Shown here piece after piece: positions 1 through 12,800 of a stretch of 64,000 nucleotides of DNA (position 1 is the first letter of the stretch; each line of letters begins with the position of its first letter). The notes under the pieces are model-generated. The model saw only the letters and a list, made by a program, of their open reading frames with translations, did not search any database and was not told where the DNA came from. This DNA comes from Selaginella moellendorffii (taxonomy: Eukaryota; Streptophyta; Lycopodiopsida; Selaginellales; Selaginellaceae), in the NCBI RefSeq assembly GCF_000143415.4, contig NW_003314261.1:3526880-3590879 (forward strand). Reading direction: 5' to 3'. The position numbers and the translations under genes are program-made.

Positions 1-1422
<1,422 letters not shown>

Positions 1423-1702
1423 AAACCACGAATAATTTGAAGCTGACAACATCTCGTTTTCTTCTCAAGCTGAACCTACGAGACTAAATTATTAGAACAG
1501 AAAAGGTATCGTTTCCGCTATATTCCTTATTCCAGGTGAAAAGATGGTGTACCTCATAGCTTGTACCATTAGATCACTCTCTTGGTGGAAAGATGGTGTA
1601 CCTTCTAGCTTGTAGATCACTCACCTTGTGTGAGATTCACTGGGCCAAAAAACATTGTCTCCACATATCTCAAGAGAAAATGGTGTACCTGAGAAGTAGC
1701 TC

Positions 1703-3644
1703 TTAGTTTGCGCCATTGTAGACTCGCACGCGCTGCTGGATCCTCGTTCTGCAAGACGGGCACTCGGCCATCCCCTTCCTCTCGTGCAAATCGTTGCACT
1801 TGACGCACACCACCTGGTGAGCACACGGCAAGAACACCACAGAGATCTCCTCGCACAGGCACATGACGCATTCCCTGTCCCTCCGGACGCCCCACGCCAT
1901 CGGCATCGCGTCCTGCTCGCTCAGGTCCAACAAGCTTAGCTCGCTAGCACCGAACTTGAGCTTGCAAACTTCCTGCTCCAGCTTGTGTATCTCGTCCCTG
2001 TGAGCTCGCAGATCCGCCTCGGACTTCCTCTGTATCCTTTCCACTCTTTGCTTGGCTGCCGCTTCGGCTTTCTCCCTGGCTAGTTTCTCGGCCTCCAAAC
2101 GAAAGAGTGCCTCGTCTTTGGCCTTCTTGTCTTGCCTGCTCCTATCCTGTACAGTGTTCATGGAAGTTAACATATGAATACGAGAGGATTGAAGTTCTTA
2201 CCTCGGCTTGGTGCTGGATTTCCTTCGTTTGCGCCATCTGTTCTTGGAGTTTGGAGAGCTTCCGTCTCTCGGTGGAGAGCTCCTCCTGTAGCTTGGCTCG
2301 CTGCTTTTCCCAATTTTGAGCCGTCTTCAGCAGCTTTCGTTCTTGCTTTGAAGCTTTCACGCTGCTCTCGAACGATTCCGAAGCACTCAGCTTGGTCGCC
2401 TCTAGCTCCGCACGTAGCTCTGCGTTTACGGCTTCGACTTTTTGGAAACCGACTTTAGCTTGGTCCAGCTGACTTGTCAACTTCTGAAACGAACTTTCGA
2501 GCTCCAAGTATTTCTTCGTGTTGCTCTCGCTCGCACGGAAGGCCTCCTCGCGTTCCGCCCTCAGCTTCTTCAGCTCGTTGATATCCTTGCTAAGTCGCTG
2601 CGCTGCCTGAAGCACCTTTGCACGCGCCCACTCGGTCCTCTCTTCCAGCTGCCTGTCCAGATCCGTCACCTTCTCCTCAAGCTCCTTTATGGCCTTGCTC
2701 TTGCTATCCAATGACTCGAAAAGTCTGTTCACGACGTCGATGCCCCGGGGTATATCGCTCTCGGATGTCACTGGCTTTAGCTTGAGATACTTTGGATCAG
2801 CAGTTAACGCGAGCGAGAGCTCGGTGCACGCAGACAAGCACTCTGTCCGCAACTCCTCGTTCATATCTAGCTCATCTTCATCGTCGCTGCTGAAATCGCA
2901 AGTCGGTCTTTGAGGCGTGGACGAAAGATGAGGAGACGCCGGATAAGATGACGAAGAACTCAGAGCGTTGTCTATAGACTCCAAATCCTTGATGGCTGCC
3001 ACGACGTCCAGATCCGACACGAGAAGGCACCACAGAGCGTCAGGCCTAGATAAGCTCGGTCGATCGCTTCTCACAGCTCCGATCATCTTCGCCAGAGCAA
3101 GCCTCTCAAACTCCTCCACCGTAAATTCTCCTGCTGGTACTTTCTTCCGTCCACCGCCACCACCACCTTTCTTCAAGTGGCCTTCGGCAATTTCTATGGT
3201 AGCCGAGAACCTCACGTAGTTTCCACTCGTGACGATGGCATCTGTAGCCTCTTCCGTGCTGTAACCCATCGCCACGAGCTTTCTCACGCCGGTCTCGATC
3301 GTTACCTTGATACTCTCCAGAACTAGATTCTCTAGCTGGGCCTCCGTGTACTCCCCCCAGTCACTGGATTCGCGATACTGGCACCAAGAAACCCCATCGA
3401 CACCCCTGGAAATTCCGCCCGCTTCGCCACCGCCACTCCGATCTTCCAGCTCGCGAGAACGATCGTCGCGCTTCCGTAATCTCGTTCCATTTTCGCCTAG
3501 CTTCCATTTCCCCTTGCTTTTCTCGCCGGGAATCGCATCGCAAGAACAGGCAATCCCGGAGGACGACGACATCGCGCGGAGGATCAAAATCTGCAAGAGC
3601 GGCAGCGCGAAATCTTGGCTAATCGAGGAGGAGGCGAATCGCAT
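1703..3644 (-). CDS. RING E3 ligase, MIP1/RF298 family
   Basis: Two exons, 3644-2202 and 2146-1703, joined in phase 0 across a 55 nt intron. The N-terminal part has a conserved block (NLVLESIKVTIETGVRKLVAMGYS) typical of plant MND1-interacting protein 1 and RF4/RF298-like proteins. A long coiled coil follows (about residues 330-550). The C-terminal RING finger starts CVMCLCEEISVVFLPCAHQV and ends CPSCRTRI, so all eight metal ligands are visible (C3HC4 type). The expected role is E2-dependent ubiquitin transfer, with the coiled coil binding partners. The first ATG is at 3644; an in-frame ATG at 3572 (MSSSSGIACSC) is an equally good start. The gene is divergent from the MYB gene at 4089 and shares about 450 bp of upstream DNA with it. 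Confidence 0.88.
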
Positions 3645-4088
3645 CGAGCATACCGGAGAGGATCAAGAGAACGATCCATGGGCTCCCGAGCAATCGCTCC
3701 ACGCGCCATAGAAAAAGAGAGAGGAGAAAGAGAACCCTGCGAGCTAGAGTTCCGCCACAGAATCTACGACCTAAAATCTTTTCTAGGGCAACGTGGCAGG
3801 GTTGTGTCTCAACAGAAACGGTTGAAAGGCATATTGGTATATGTAACGTGTTTGTTTTTCCATTGCTCCGGAAGTGTTATAGGGCAAGCAGTGGGGAGGA
3901 GGCGATCGGGCATGGCGCCGGGGCAATGGAGAGCGTCACAGCGGCTATTGAGCTCCAGATCATCGGCGCCGGCTCGCATTTTCCAGGTAGAAGCCGGGAT
4001 TTCGCCGCGCTTGGATTCGTCCCCTTGAGAAGATTTTCGGTGGATTTCGAGCAGGATTCCAGGTGAGAAGAGCTTAAGGCCGCTGAGA
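3645..4088. promoter_or_regulatory. Divergent promoter/leader, RING E3 and MYB
   Basis: About 440 bp between the start of the RING gene on the minus strand and the MYB start on the plus strand. It must hold both promoters and leaders. A short upstream ORF (3912-4028, 38 codons) precedes the MYB ATG at 4089. I see no convincing TATA box. Confidence 0.5.
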
Positions 4089-5800
4089 ATGGAGGCAGCT
4101 GTTCCCGATGCTAGTTATATCCCTCACCCCAGCATCACGATGCCCGATACCCCCAATTCCTCTCCTCCAGACTCGCCGACGGACTCGAGCCTATCGTCGG
4201 ATCCCCCGGCCGTGTTCACTGAGCAGGTTTTTTCTTTCGATTCTTATGGTTTGTTTTGGCCTCGTCAAACTGACAGCAATGTACTTACAAGCTCTTTCTG
4301 CATCTGACTGACATAGCCACCACCAGGAAGATGAAATGCTAAGAGAACTTGTCAAACGCCATGGAACCAAGAAGTACGTATAGTGTTATTTCTTACTTTC
4401 AAGCTTTCCTTTAGTTTTTTCTGAAGTGGTTCGTTTATGCTCAGGTGGCATATCATTTCAGCTAAAATGCAGAACAAAACTCCTCGTGAATGCCGAAGAA
4501 GGTAACACGATGGCGTTGCTCAAGTTTTTCACTTGCGTTGATATGTTCTTCTGATTTAGATGGCGAACGTACCTACACATGTGTATGAATAAGAGCAGCT
4601 GGAGTGCAGAAGAAGATCGGATGTTACTCGAGGTTTGGCGAAATTTTCAAGTTCCCATAACCAATGACACCGCTTCTGCTTCCAGGGACATAATGCATAT
4701 GGTAATCGCTGGACTGAAATTGCAAAAATGGTGCCGGGGAGGTATGAGTTTCATTACCCACTGTTTTGACGCTAGATTGATCAAGCTTAGGCTTGCAGGA
4801 CAGACAACGCTGTCAAGAACCGCTTTAATGCTCTTTGTAAGAAACGGTCGCATCGGGTTAAGCCAGCAAGCCATGTCACAGACTTATTAGTTGATCACGA
4901 GCACCAGGATGACGCAGATTATAGTAAAGAACCCAAAAGACCAAAGAAGATGGTAGAACACAATGACAACAGGTAAATAGTCGCGCTGTCAATGTTGCCG
5001 AGGCTAACTTTTCGTCTGCAGAGAGGATCTATATAATTCTTTCTTCCCTGTAAGCAGAGCATACGTAAAGCAAAGCTTTTCTATCGGGATTCCAGAGAAT
5101 GACTTTCTTCGTAAGTTGCCAAAACTTGAAAGGGGGAAATGGTCCTCCTCACCCTGCAGAAACACACCCAGGAGTCTGGTAATGAATATATTTGGGCAGC
5201 CATGCTCGCTTGTCTTGTGCTGACCAAAACTTCCTGCTGGCATTCAGATACAGGAGGCGTATCGAGATGTTTCGGTATGTTTCCTGTTGCAGACCCATTG
5301 GCAGCACAGCACGAGGTTTGGCTACTCGTTTAACGATCGAGCGCATAGCTAAAGGCTTTTCTCGTTTCAGAGGGAATATGACAACGGCTCTCCAAGGGAT
5401 GGCCAAGTTGATATGGAGGAGGTGATGGGCTGGCTCATCACTCGAACTCCCACGCCGACGTGCAATGGAAGCGTCCACTCGACCGTCACGTCCTCCACCA
5501 CGACTTCTCCCTGCCGGGCAACCGAGAGCGACAACGTGAGCCAGCGCGAGGCCGTCCAGCATCCAGATGATATCGGAGGACTTGCTTTCGAGTTCCCACA
5601 CGGAGATGCACACTTTGGTGAGCGCTTCTCTTCGACCTCCTCGTTGTCTTGCTGATCTTCTCGTGGATTTGCGGCCAGGCGATGGACAATTTGTCCCCAA
5701 GGACGTCGAAGAACTGGTTTTAGTGTTAGCAGCGGACGGTAGCTCGAGGCCGGCATGGGGTCCAATGGAACAACAGCACATACCTTGCTTACTCAAGTAG
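4089..5800 (+). CDS. FLP: R2R3 MYB factor, FOUR LIPS/MYB88 type
   Basis: Exons consistent in phase: 4089-4226, 4327-4373, 4445-4501, 4560-4632, 4686-4741, 4799-4972, 5022-5049, 5096-5110, 5160-5178, 5248-5315, 5371-5617, 5679-5800, giving 347 residues. The MYB repeats read FTEQEDEMLRELVKRHGTKK..WHIISAKM..ECRRRWRTYL (R2) and [32 protein letters not shown] (R3). The phrase [20 protein letters not shown].LCKKR is characteristic of the atypical FLP/MYB88 clade, which in Arabidopsis restricts divisions in the stomatal lineage. The first R2 tryptophan is phenylalanine. The C-terminal half is weakly conserved; the 15-nt exon at 5096 and its neighbours rest only on splice signals and phase. Confidence 0.82.
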
Positions 5801-6031
5801 AGAGGTGATTCGTTTGGTTCTTATATCTGTACAGGAAGCCAAGCAATTTTGATATCCCCCAAGGCTATCCATAGCTTTGTCAAAATTCGTCCTTGATAGA
5901 TTTGAAAGACACGGATATTCCTAGAATATGCTTTCATCTTAAGCTAAACATGTTTATAGCCTTAAACAAAAAGCTTTAATCTGGTTTAACATGAAGTATA
6001 CGATTTAGGGCGCCAGCGCGGGGATAAGGAA
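5801..6031. other. Intergenic, MYB to oxidoreductase
   Basis: A+T-rich spacer of about 230 bp between two plus-strand genes. It should contain the MYB 3' UTR and the promoter of the oxidoreductase. No clear element seen. Confidence 0.4.
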
Positions 6032-7400
6032 ATGCGAGCAGTGGTAGCGAAGGGGCTTGGCGGGCCGGAGGTGCTCGAGCTGCGCGAGGTGCCCGATCCT
6101 GATATTGGCGACGACGAGGTGCTCATCAAGGTCGCGGCCGCGGGAGTGAACCGCGCCGACCTCCTGCAGCTCAAAGGCCAGCACCCTCCGCCGCCGGGAG
6201 CCCCGCCCTACCTGGGCCTCGAGTGCTCCGGCGTGATCGAGCGCCTGGGCGCGCGCGTGGATGGATGGAAAGTCGGGGACGAGGTAAAATGCGCTGAGCC
6301 AAGTCCAGGTGAATTGAGCACTAGTGTCCCGCGAGGTTTCTAGGGGATAGAGGATTCCACTCCGGATAGGCGGCGATGGAGCGAATGGGGCTCACACATC
6401 TTAGTTCTTATGCTGTGAGTGTGGTGCTCGCAGGTGTGCGCGCTCCTGGGGGGCGGGGGCTACGCCGAGAAAGTTGCGGTGGCTGCGAGCCAGCTTCTTC
6501 CAATCCCGCGAGGGGTCTCGCTGCGTGATGCCGCGTCCTTGCCCGAGGTTGCGTGCACGGTGTGGTCCACCGTCTTCATGGCGTGCCACCTCTCCGCCGG
6601 GGAGAGCGTCCTCGTAAGTTAGAACTTCTCTAGAGATTCTTCCATCGCTTAACAAACATGCTGTGCTTGGTGCAACCAGATACATGGCGGCAGCAGCGGG
6701 ATTGGCACCTTTGCCATCCAGATGGCGAAGTCGATTGGAGCCCAAGTCCTTGCTACTGCTGGTGAGTCCCCGTGATCACGTCCTTCTAACCAGTGGGGGC
6801 CGGCTCAGGATCGGAGAAAAAGCTCGACTTGTGCAAGCAGCTGGGAGCGGAGGTGGCGATAAACTACAAGGACGATGATTTCGTCGCGCGCGTGAAAGAG
6901 GCCACCCACGGGGAAGGTTAGCCTTTCCGTGATGTTTTGAGTGGCGGAGCTCCAAGATTATCACTGGATGCCTCTCGCAGGTGTGGACGTGATACTGGAC
7001 ATGGTGGGAGCGTCTTATTTCGAGAGGAACCTGGAGGCCCTCGGCATGGATGGGAGGCTGTTCATAATCGGCTTCCAGGGCGGGGCCTCGGGCCAGCTGA
7101 GTTTGCTGCCGATACTGAAGAAACGGCTGATAGTCTCAGGTAATGCGGGAGAGGAGGGTCTTTCGCTTTGGTTGGCTGAGAGTGTTATTTGAGAACCTGG
7201 CAGCCGCGGGATTGCGGACTCGAGCTCCAGAGAGCAAGGCGCAAATCGTAGCGGAGGTGTGGCAGAATGTGTGGCCGGCGGTGGAGGAAGGCAAGGTGAA
7301 GCCGGTGATTTACAGGGTTTTCCCGCTGGAGGAGGCGGCCCAGGCCTTGCAGCTCATGGTCGCCAACCAGCATTTCGGCAAGATCTTGTTGACGCCCTGA
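6032..7400 (+). CDS. PIG3/TP53I3-like NADPH quinone oxidoreductase
   Basis: Medium-chain dehydrogenase/reductase of the zeta-crystallin/PIG3 branch, which reduces quinones with NADPH in the cytosol and lacks zinc. Exons 6032-6283, 6434-6613, 6680-6761, 6809-6916, 6981-7139 and 7204-7400 join in phase to 325 residues, the usual family length. Landmarks in order: MRAVVAKGLGGPEVLELREV, GVNRADLLQ.KG near residue 50, YLGLECSGVI, the hydrophobic GESVL strand, the nucleotide-binding IHGGSSGIGTFAIQMAK, VDVILDMVG, and the C-terminal tail ending HFGKILLTP. The catalytic zinc ligands of alcohol dehydrogenases are absent, as expected. Confidence 0.93.
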
Positions 7401-7698
7401 CCTCGGCCATCTTTCCATTAGAATTATGTGAAATGTATATATTAGGGTACAATGCAAGATTTTCAAAAATTCTTTCGAGCACGGAAGGTCTCATGGTATT
7501 TTTACTTTCTGAAGTGACTCCTTGTGAAATTACAACATTCTCAGCCTCATCTTCTACTGCTAGCGGAAGAATAAACACGGATTTATGTCAATCCCTGGCA
7601 ACTAAAGGGAAAGCAAGATTCGTCCCAAAGCACTCCTCCACTCAATTGCAATTATAAAAACACTAAGAAAGCCATAAGAGAAATTTAGGACTTGGAGG

Positions 7699-9504
7699 AT
7701 GAAGCGACCATGGCCCCAAGAGCAAGACTTTGTTTTTGGTGAGAGCGTGCAGGAGCGCGATGCGCTCGAATCGAGACTGGAGGCGGTCTACACTCGTCTT
7801 GGTCCATCCGACACCAGGCTTGCCATCGATGCCAACTTCATCTGGGACACGAGCTCGGTGCTGCACCTCGTCCCGCCCACCAGGGACGCCGCTGCCACCT
7901 CCTACAGCTATGTGGGGCGAGCCCTCGGGGAGAAGCTCTACGCGAGAATCCTAGCCCAGGTGCCGCTCCGGCCGATGCAAGTCTTGGGCGCCAAAGGGTC
8001 CGGAAAGAGCAGGGTGGTGAGCACCATCGCGGGCTATCTCATAGCGTCGAGGCAGCGCCGCGTGGTTTACATCCTCGGCAAGCGATTCGTGCTGAATCCA
8101 CATGCTGTGCTCGTGGACGCGCTGCTCCTGGCGTTTGGGAGGGGCGGGAGGGATGGCGAGCTCGCCAAGCTGGAGAATCTGGAGAGTCTTGTTCTCTGGT
8201 GCCGGGCTCAGAAGAGAGGCTCGCTGCTCTTCGTGGTAGACGAGTGGGACATCTTTGAGAAAACTGGATCGCCGCTCAGAGACGCGCTGCAAGAAGCCAC
8301 CATGTTTCAGGTCCTCGTCACGGTCTCGTCCGTCAACAGCAGGCAGAGGCAACTCTGGGAGGACAGTGACAAGGCCGACGAGGAGATGGAAACGTTCCAC
8401 TTTGACGGGCCTTACAACAGCAGCGAGCTCGCGACTTGGATTGCGCAGTCGAGCCTCGACGGGGTCTCGCAGCTTCAGGACTTGGAGCGCTTGACCGGTG
8501 GAATGCCACTGCTGCTGCGTTTCTACGAGGACGTCAAGGGCAACGAGAAAGACTTCGCGGGAAGGATCCAGGCGGCATATACGCACAAGCTCTACAGCAA
8601 GTTCATCGGGAATCTCGTGAACCGGAGGGAGCTATCGGCTGGAATGGCACTGGTCGTTTCTGGAGAGCGCGGGCACTTACTTACGCAAGACAAGGTGGAC
8701 ATGACGTGCTTCTACTACGATGAGAAGGAGCAACAGTTTCACATCCTCAGCTCTTTCCTGCGCTCGCAAGCTGAGAGCTACATCATGGAGCAGCACGAAA
8801 GCTTGCAAAGCTCGCTCCAGCTCTCGGACATCCAGAGGTGGGCTGCGGCTGTCAGGCTCGACTGTGAGCAAGACCAGGGCCCGAGGAACTCGGCGCGTGT
8901 GGGGTGGAACGTCGAGGGGCTGGTCATCGCTGTGGTACGCTTCCAGAAGCGGCTTTTCGGTCTCGACTTCAAGCACTACAGAGTGTACCGTCACGGCTGC
9001 GAGAGGAACGTTGTCTCGGAGCTGACGATGGAGGAGCTTGTCGAAGGCGTTCTTCTCGGCCCTGCGGCTTTTAATGAGAGAGCGGTGGACCTGATCCTTC
9101 TCAAGCTGGAGAGAAATGGCACTCTAAAGATCATAGCGGTGCAGATAACTGTGGCTGGCTGGAAGACCAAGAGCAAGAAACGAACTCATGAGGCCTGGAA
9201 GACGGAGGTGCTACCGAAATGGATTGTCAAAGGCAACCAGGCGATTCAAGATGACTACTTCGACGTCATGCCGGAGAGTGTTGCATCGGATGGCGACCCT
9301 GCGAGCTTGAGGCGGTTTGCCGACGTGGATAAGTGCCTCCAAGAGTTTGATCTGCTGCTGGAACTGGCCGATCCCAACGAGCGTGCCAAGCAGGAGCTTA
9401 AGCGGTGCAAGGGTCTCACTGCCAGCAACCAACCGTGCAAGAATCAAGCTCGCTGCGACACGGCGGATTACTACTGCAAATCCCACCAGAGCCAGAAAAG
9501 CTAG
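7699..9504 (+). CDS. Crinkler-like P-loop NTPase/nuclease
   Basis: Intronless gene of 601 residues. Around residue 95 there is a Walker A motif (GAKGSGKS) and near 175 a Walker B motif (LLFVVDEWD), an NTPase of the STAND-like type seen in Crinkler proteins. Residues about 390-500 look like a PD-(D/E)XK nuclease fold: VDLILLKLERNG followed by KIIAVQITV, matching the D...QxT pattern of Crinkler-RHS-type effectors. The last 35 residues hold a small metal-binding cluster (CKGLTASNQPCKNQ...YYCKSHQ) of the DUF5763 kind. Such proteins are known from oomycetes, fungi, algae and some plants; role here unknown. Lack of introns among intron-rich genes suggests an acquired or retroposed gene. The architecture is inferred by eye. 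Confidence 0.7.
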   Translation: MKRPWPQEQDFVFGESVQERDALESRLEAVYTRLGPSDTRLAIDANFIWDTSSVLHLVPPTRDAAATSYSYVGRALGEKLYARILAQVPLRPMQVLGAKGSGKSRVVSTIAGYLIASRQRRVVYILGKRFVLNPHAVLVDALLLAFGRGGRDGELAKLENLESLVLWCRAQKRGSLLFVVDEWDIFEKTGSPLRDALQEATMFQVLVTVSSVNSRQRQLWEDSDKADEEMETFHFDGPYNSSELATWIAQSSLDGVSQLQDLERLTGGMPLLLRFYEDVKGNEKDFAGRIQAAYTHKLYSKFIGNLVNRRELSAGMALVVSGERGHLLTQDKVDMTCFYYDEKEQQFHILSSFLRSQAESYIMEQHESLQSSLQLSDIQRWAAAVRLDCEQDQGPRNSARVGWNVEGLVIAVVRFQKRLFGLDFKHYRVYRHGCERNVVSELTMEELVEGVLLGPAAFNERAVDLILLKLERNGTLKIIAVQITVAGWKTKSKKRTHEAWKTEVLPKWIVKGNQAIQDDYFDVMPESVASDGDPASLRRFADVDKCLQEFDLLLELADPNERAKQELKRCKGLTASNQPCKNQARCDTADYYCKSHQSQKS

Positions 9505-9834
9505 CTTTGAATGCGTGTTTGGATTGTCACACGACTCTTTCAAATACCATGTCGAGAATTCCCAACAATTTTTCCCTCCACAGGGTTGCCACATATGTTT
9601 TTTTTTGGCATGTATTTGTACTATATGATCAGAAAATAGTGTTTTGTATTGTTTGACAATTGTAAATAATCATAGCTGTTTTTCCTGTTCTAAATTCTTG
9701 TTCTTTTTCTTTTGTGTGTAGCAACATTTGTATTGCATTGTTCAGAGGTCTTTACATTCACATATGCAGTTAATCATACATAACCAAATCATGAATCTGA
9801 TACATTTGTACAAACAAATACAGAGAAAGATAGC
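9505..9834. other. Convergent 3' spacer, A+T-rich
   Basis: About 330 bp of T-rich DNA between the stop codons of the NTPase gene (+) and the dynein gene (-). It holds the 3' UTRs of both. No gene seen. Confidence 0.5.
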
Positions 9835-12800
9835 TTAATCACTGAGCTGGAGAAGCATGGCGACCCCTCTTCGTATCCAGTGATCCGGCGGCATGTCCGT
9901 GGGGAGCTCCACATTAAACACAAAGTTGGAAGAATGCCCGGTGGTGGCCAGCACCCCGCGCCTCTCGGCCGTCCTGTAGAGCGGGCAGTGGTAGCACGGG
10001 AACTCCTTCTTCTTGGACACCTCGCACGGCGACAGCCAGATCTTGGGAGCCGGCGAGTACAAAACCTTTGGCAGCGACTCGGCCAGCATCATCTTCTCAA
10101 AGTCCCAGCGCGCGCCCTCGAGGAACATGCCGTAGATGTAGCACCCGTCCTCGGGCTTCTTGTCCTGCTCCAGGCTCGCCGGCAGGCACTTGAACTCGAA
10201 GCACACGTTGTCGATGGGGATCTTGTACTTGCGCGCGTAGTTCTGGAGCACGCCCGTCAGGAATGCGTGCGTGAAGAAGAAGCCGCTGATCCAGAACTGC
10301 GGCGGAGGACCCCGCTCCGACCACACCTGGAGCATGTTGAGGCGCTGCTGGAGGTCGGCCACGTAGCTCGTCAGCGGCTTGAGCGATGGATACGACTTCC
10401 CGGCCCACATCGCCGGGATCTTGCCGATGTACATGCTGTTGGCCAGTTTCTCGATGTCGGAGGACATGGCCACCAGGCCCTTGAGCGTCCGCTGGAGCGT
10501 GTGTAAGCTTGTTCTGATCACCTGGAGACAAAGCTTGCAAGTGTGAGGAAACAATGCTTAGATCAAGGGTACCTCGGTTAAGTTGTTGTAGCGGGTCATC
10601 TCCTGGTGAAGCACAGAGTTCATGCTCTCCTCGTACCTCACCGGGAAGCGGTAGCGAGCCAGCTCTATGTCGAAAGGCTGCGGGATCCTACTGGCCTGGT
10701 CCTTGGCCAGCTCCAGGAGAACTTCCTCCTTGCTCTGGCCACCACCGCTCGAAGTGCTACTCTGCCATCACAAAACGTATACATACGTGTAAGTTTTGTT
10801 TGCAAGGTGTGAATTCCTTGTTACCTGTGTTGAGAGAATTGAGGACAACAGGAGATCAGTTTCTTGCTGATCTTTGGTGATGTCCGCATTCTCGTGCAAA
10901 CCAAAAGCTTCCGGGGATGCTATCAACGGGAACTGCTTTATATGCTCGATGTACTCGTCGTATTCGAAATCCGGGGGCGCATAATAGATACCGGATGGCG
11001 AAAAAGCATAATCGTCTTCCAGGATCTCCGGAGTATACAGAACGGCCAGCAATGACATGAGAGTTCTCCGGTCGTGTGCATCTGTTACTCGACCTCCGTA
11101 GTTGCATTCACCCGTGAGATACACAAGTGCCTGAAAACACATCACAAATGAGTAATCTTGCTGAGGTAAGCTTTTGCTCACCTTAAACGGAACGACGTCC
11201 GGAAACTCGATCAAAAATGCCTGTAACTGTCTCATACTGATCTTGAGATCAGGATCACTGAACTGATAAGGAATGTTCCAGCCAAGCGGCCCAAACTTGA
11301 CACGTTCCTGAACCGACGCATGGAAGAAGCACAGGCCAAACAACATTTTTCTCCACACAGGTCCTTTCTCTCCTTGGAACTCGAAAAAGGCCGGGTCGCT
11401 GATGGGATAGCTCTGGTAACTCTGCATTCCAGCAAAAAGTTGCATTACAGGAAACTGTCGAAAAAGATGGCCAAACCTGGAGCATGTTTGCTCGCAATCC
11501 TTTCGGAGATTCATTAGTCATCTTGATACCACTCTGCAGGATAGCCACCGGGAAGTGTTCAGCTGGATAGCTTGTTAGCCACAGCCGAAATCCCGCATTC
11601 GTGGTATCCGGACTCATGCCTTCAGATATACGCTCTAGCTGTGGCATCCATGAAGCTGCCAAATGACAGTTTTGTAGCACCACCCAGAAACCAAGTTGCA
11701 TTCCCATTTGTATCATCTGAGAAGCTTTTGGGCCTTGGCCTTGTCCAAGTGAAATACTTTGAACCTGTGAGTATCAAGTATACGTGAAAAAGTGGATCAA
11801 AGACAGTAAGAAAGTCCTACCTCCTGTTTGATCTCCTCTGCGAACTTCAGCAAAGCTGCCATTGGATCCGATCCAGGCGACAGTACAAAAATGAGCGGAA
11901 CAACTGGAGTCGAGTCCTTATATGCACCTTCCAAGTCAAATGCTGGAGGTTCAACATACCTCTGACCCATTGTCTCCAGAACAAACGTGTTGATACCCGT
12001 AACAATTTTGTCTGGCCGTATCACTCGCAAGACAAGTAGTTTCTGGAACGGATTGAGGGTTGTACCCCAGTTTCCAGGAAGTGGTTCTTTGTGAGGCTGA
12101 GGACTGTCATAAATATGTCTCCACCTCTCTGAATCTTCTTGAAAGAATTTGCTAAAACCCTGTCAAGGACATGTTAGCCGGCCAAAAGAAGTTCACAAAA
12201 ACGTACCGCAAACGCTGGAAACTTGGAAAGTTGAACCATTTCAAGCCAGAGCTTGTCTGCCAACCATTTCGATGGATTCTTCGGAGGATCTCGCTCCATA
12301 ATTACGGAGCCAGCAATTAGAAACCGGAACTCTTCGGCGTTCAGCTGCTTATCCTTCTCCATGAGAGTGGTACAAATTAAGAAGGACAAAAGTAGTTTAT
12401 CCTTCTCAAAAACGCTTCTTGAGACACTGCAGTAGAGCAAAAACGTGAAGAAGTCATTGAGAATGGTTATCCGTTTGTCAAGCACGTCCGATTTCTCGGA
12501 GTCTTTCATTGCCTGCTGAAAAAGGTTGAGATACCTGCACAGGCAGCAAGAAAATAAGATGCTGCACTGAAAAGAAAGACAGCTTACCAAGTCAGAGAAT
12601 ATTGATACATAGGATCAATATTACACAGGCTCAAGACCGTGAAAAATAGGCACGACACATGCACAGAAACGGGAACATATCCTTTACGGGCTTCATCAAT
12701 CTTTGCTTCTGTTTTTTCTGCCACCTTTTGCTTCTCCGCAATTTCAATGGACAGAACCTTGGACGAAGAAATAATGTTGATAGCAGTTTCATTTTCTAGG

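Noticed and set aside
5275-5292. GT...AG pair in the MYB gene as an intron
   Set aside because: It would be 18 nt, too short to splice, and reading through keeps the frame that joins the later exons.
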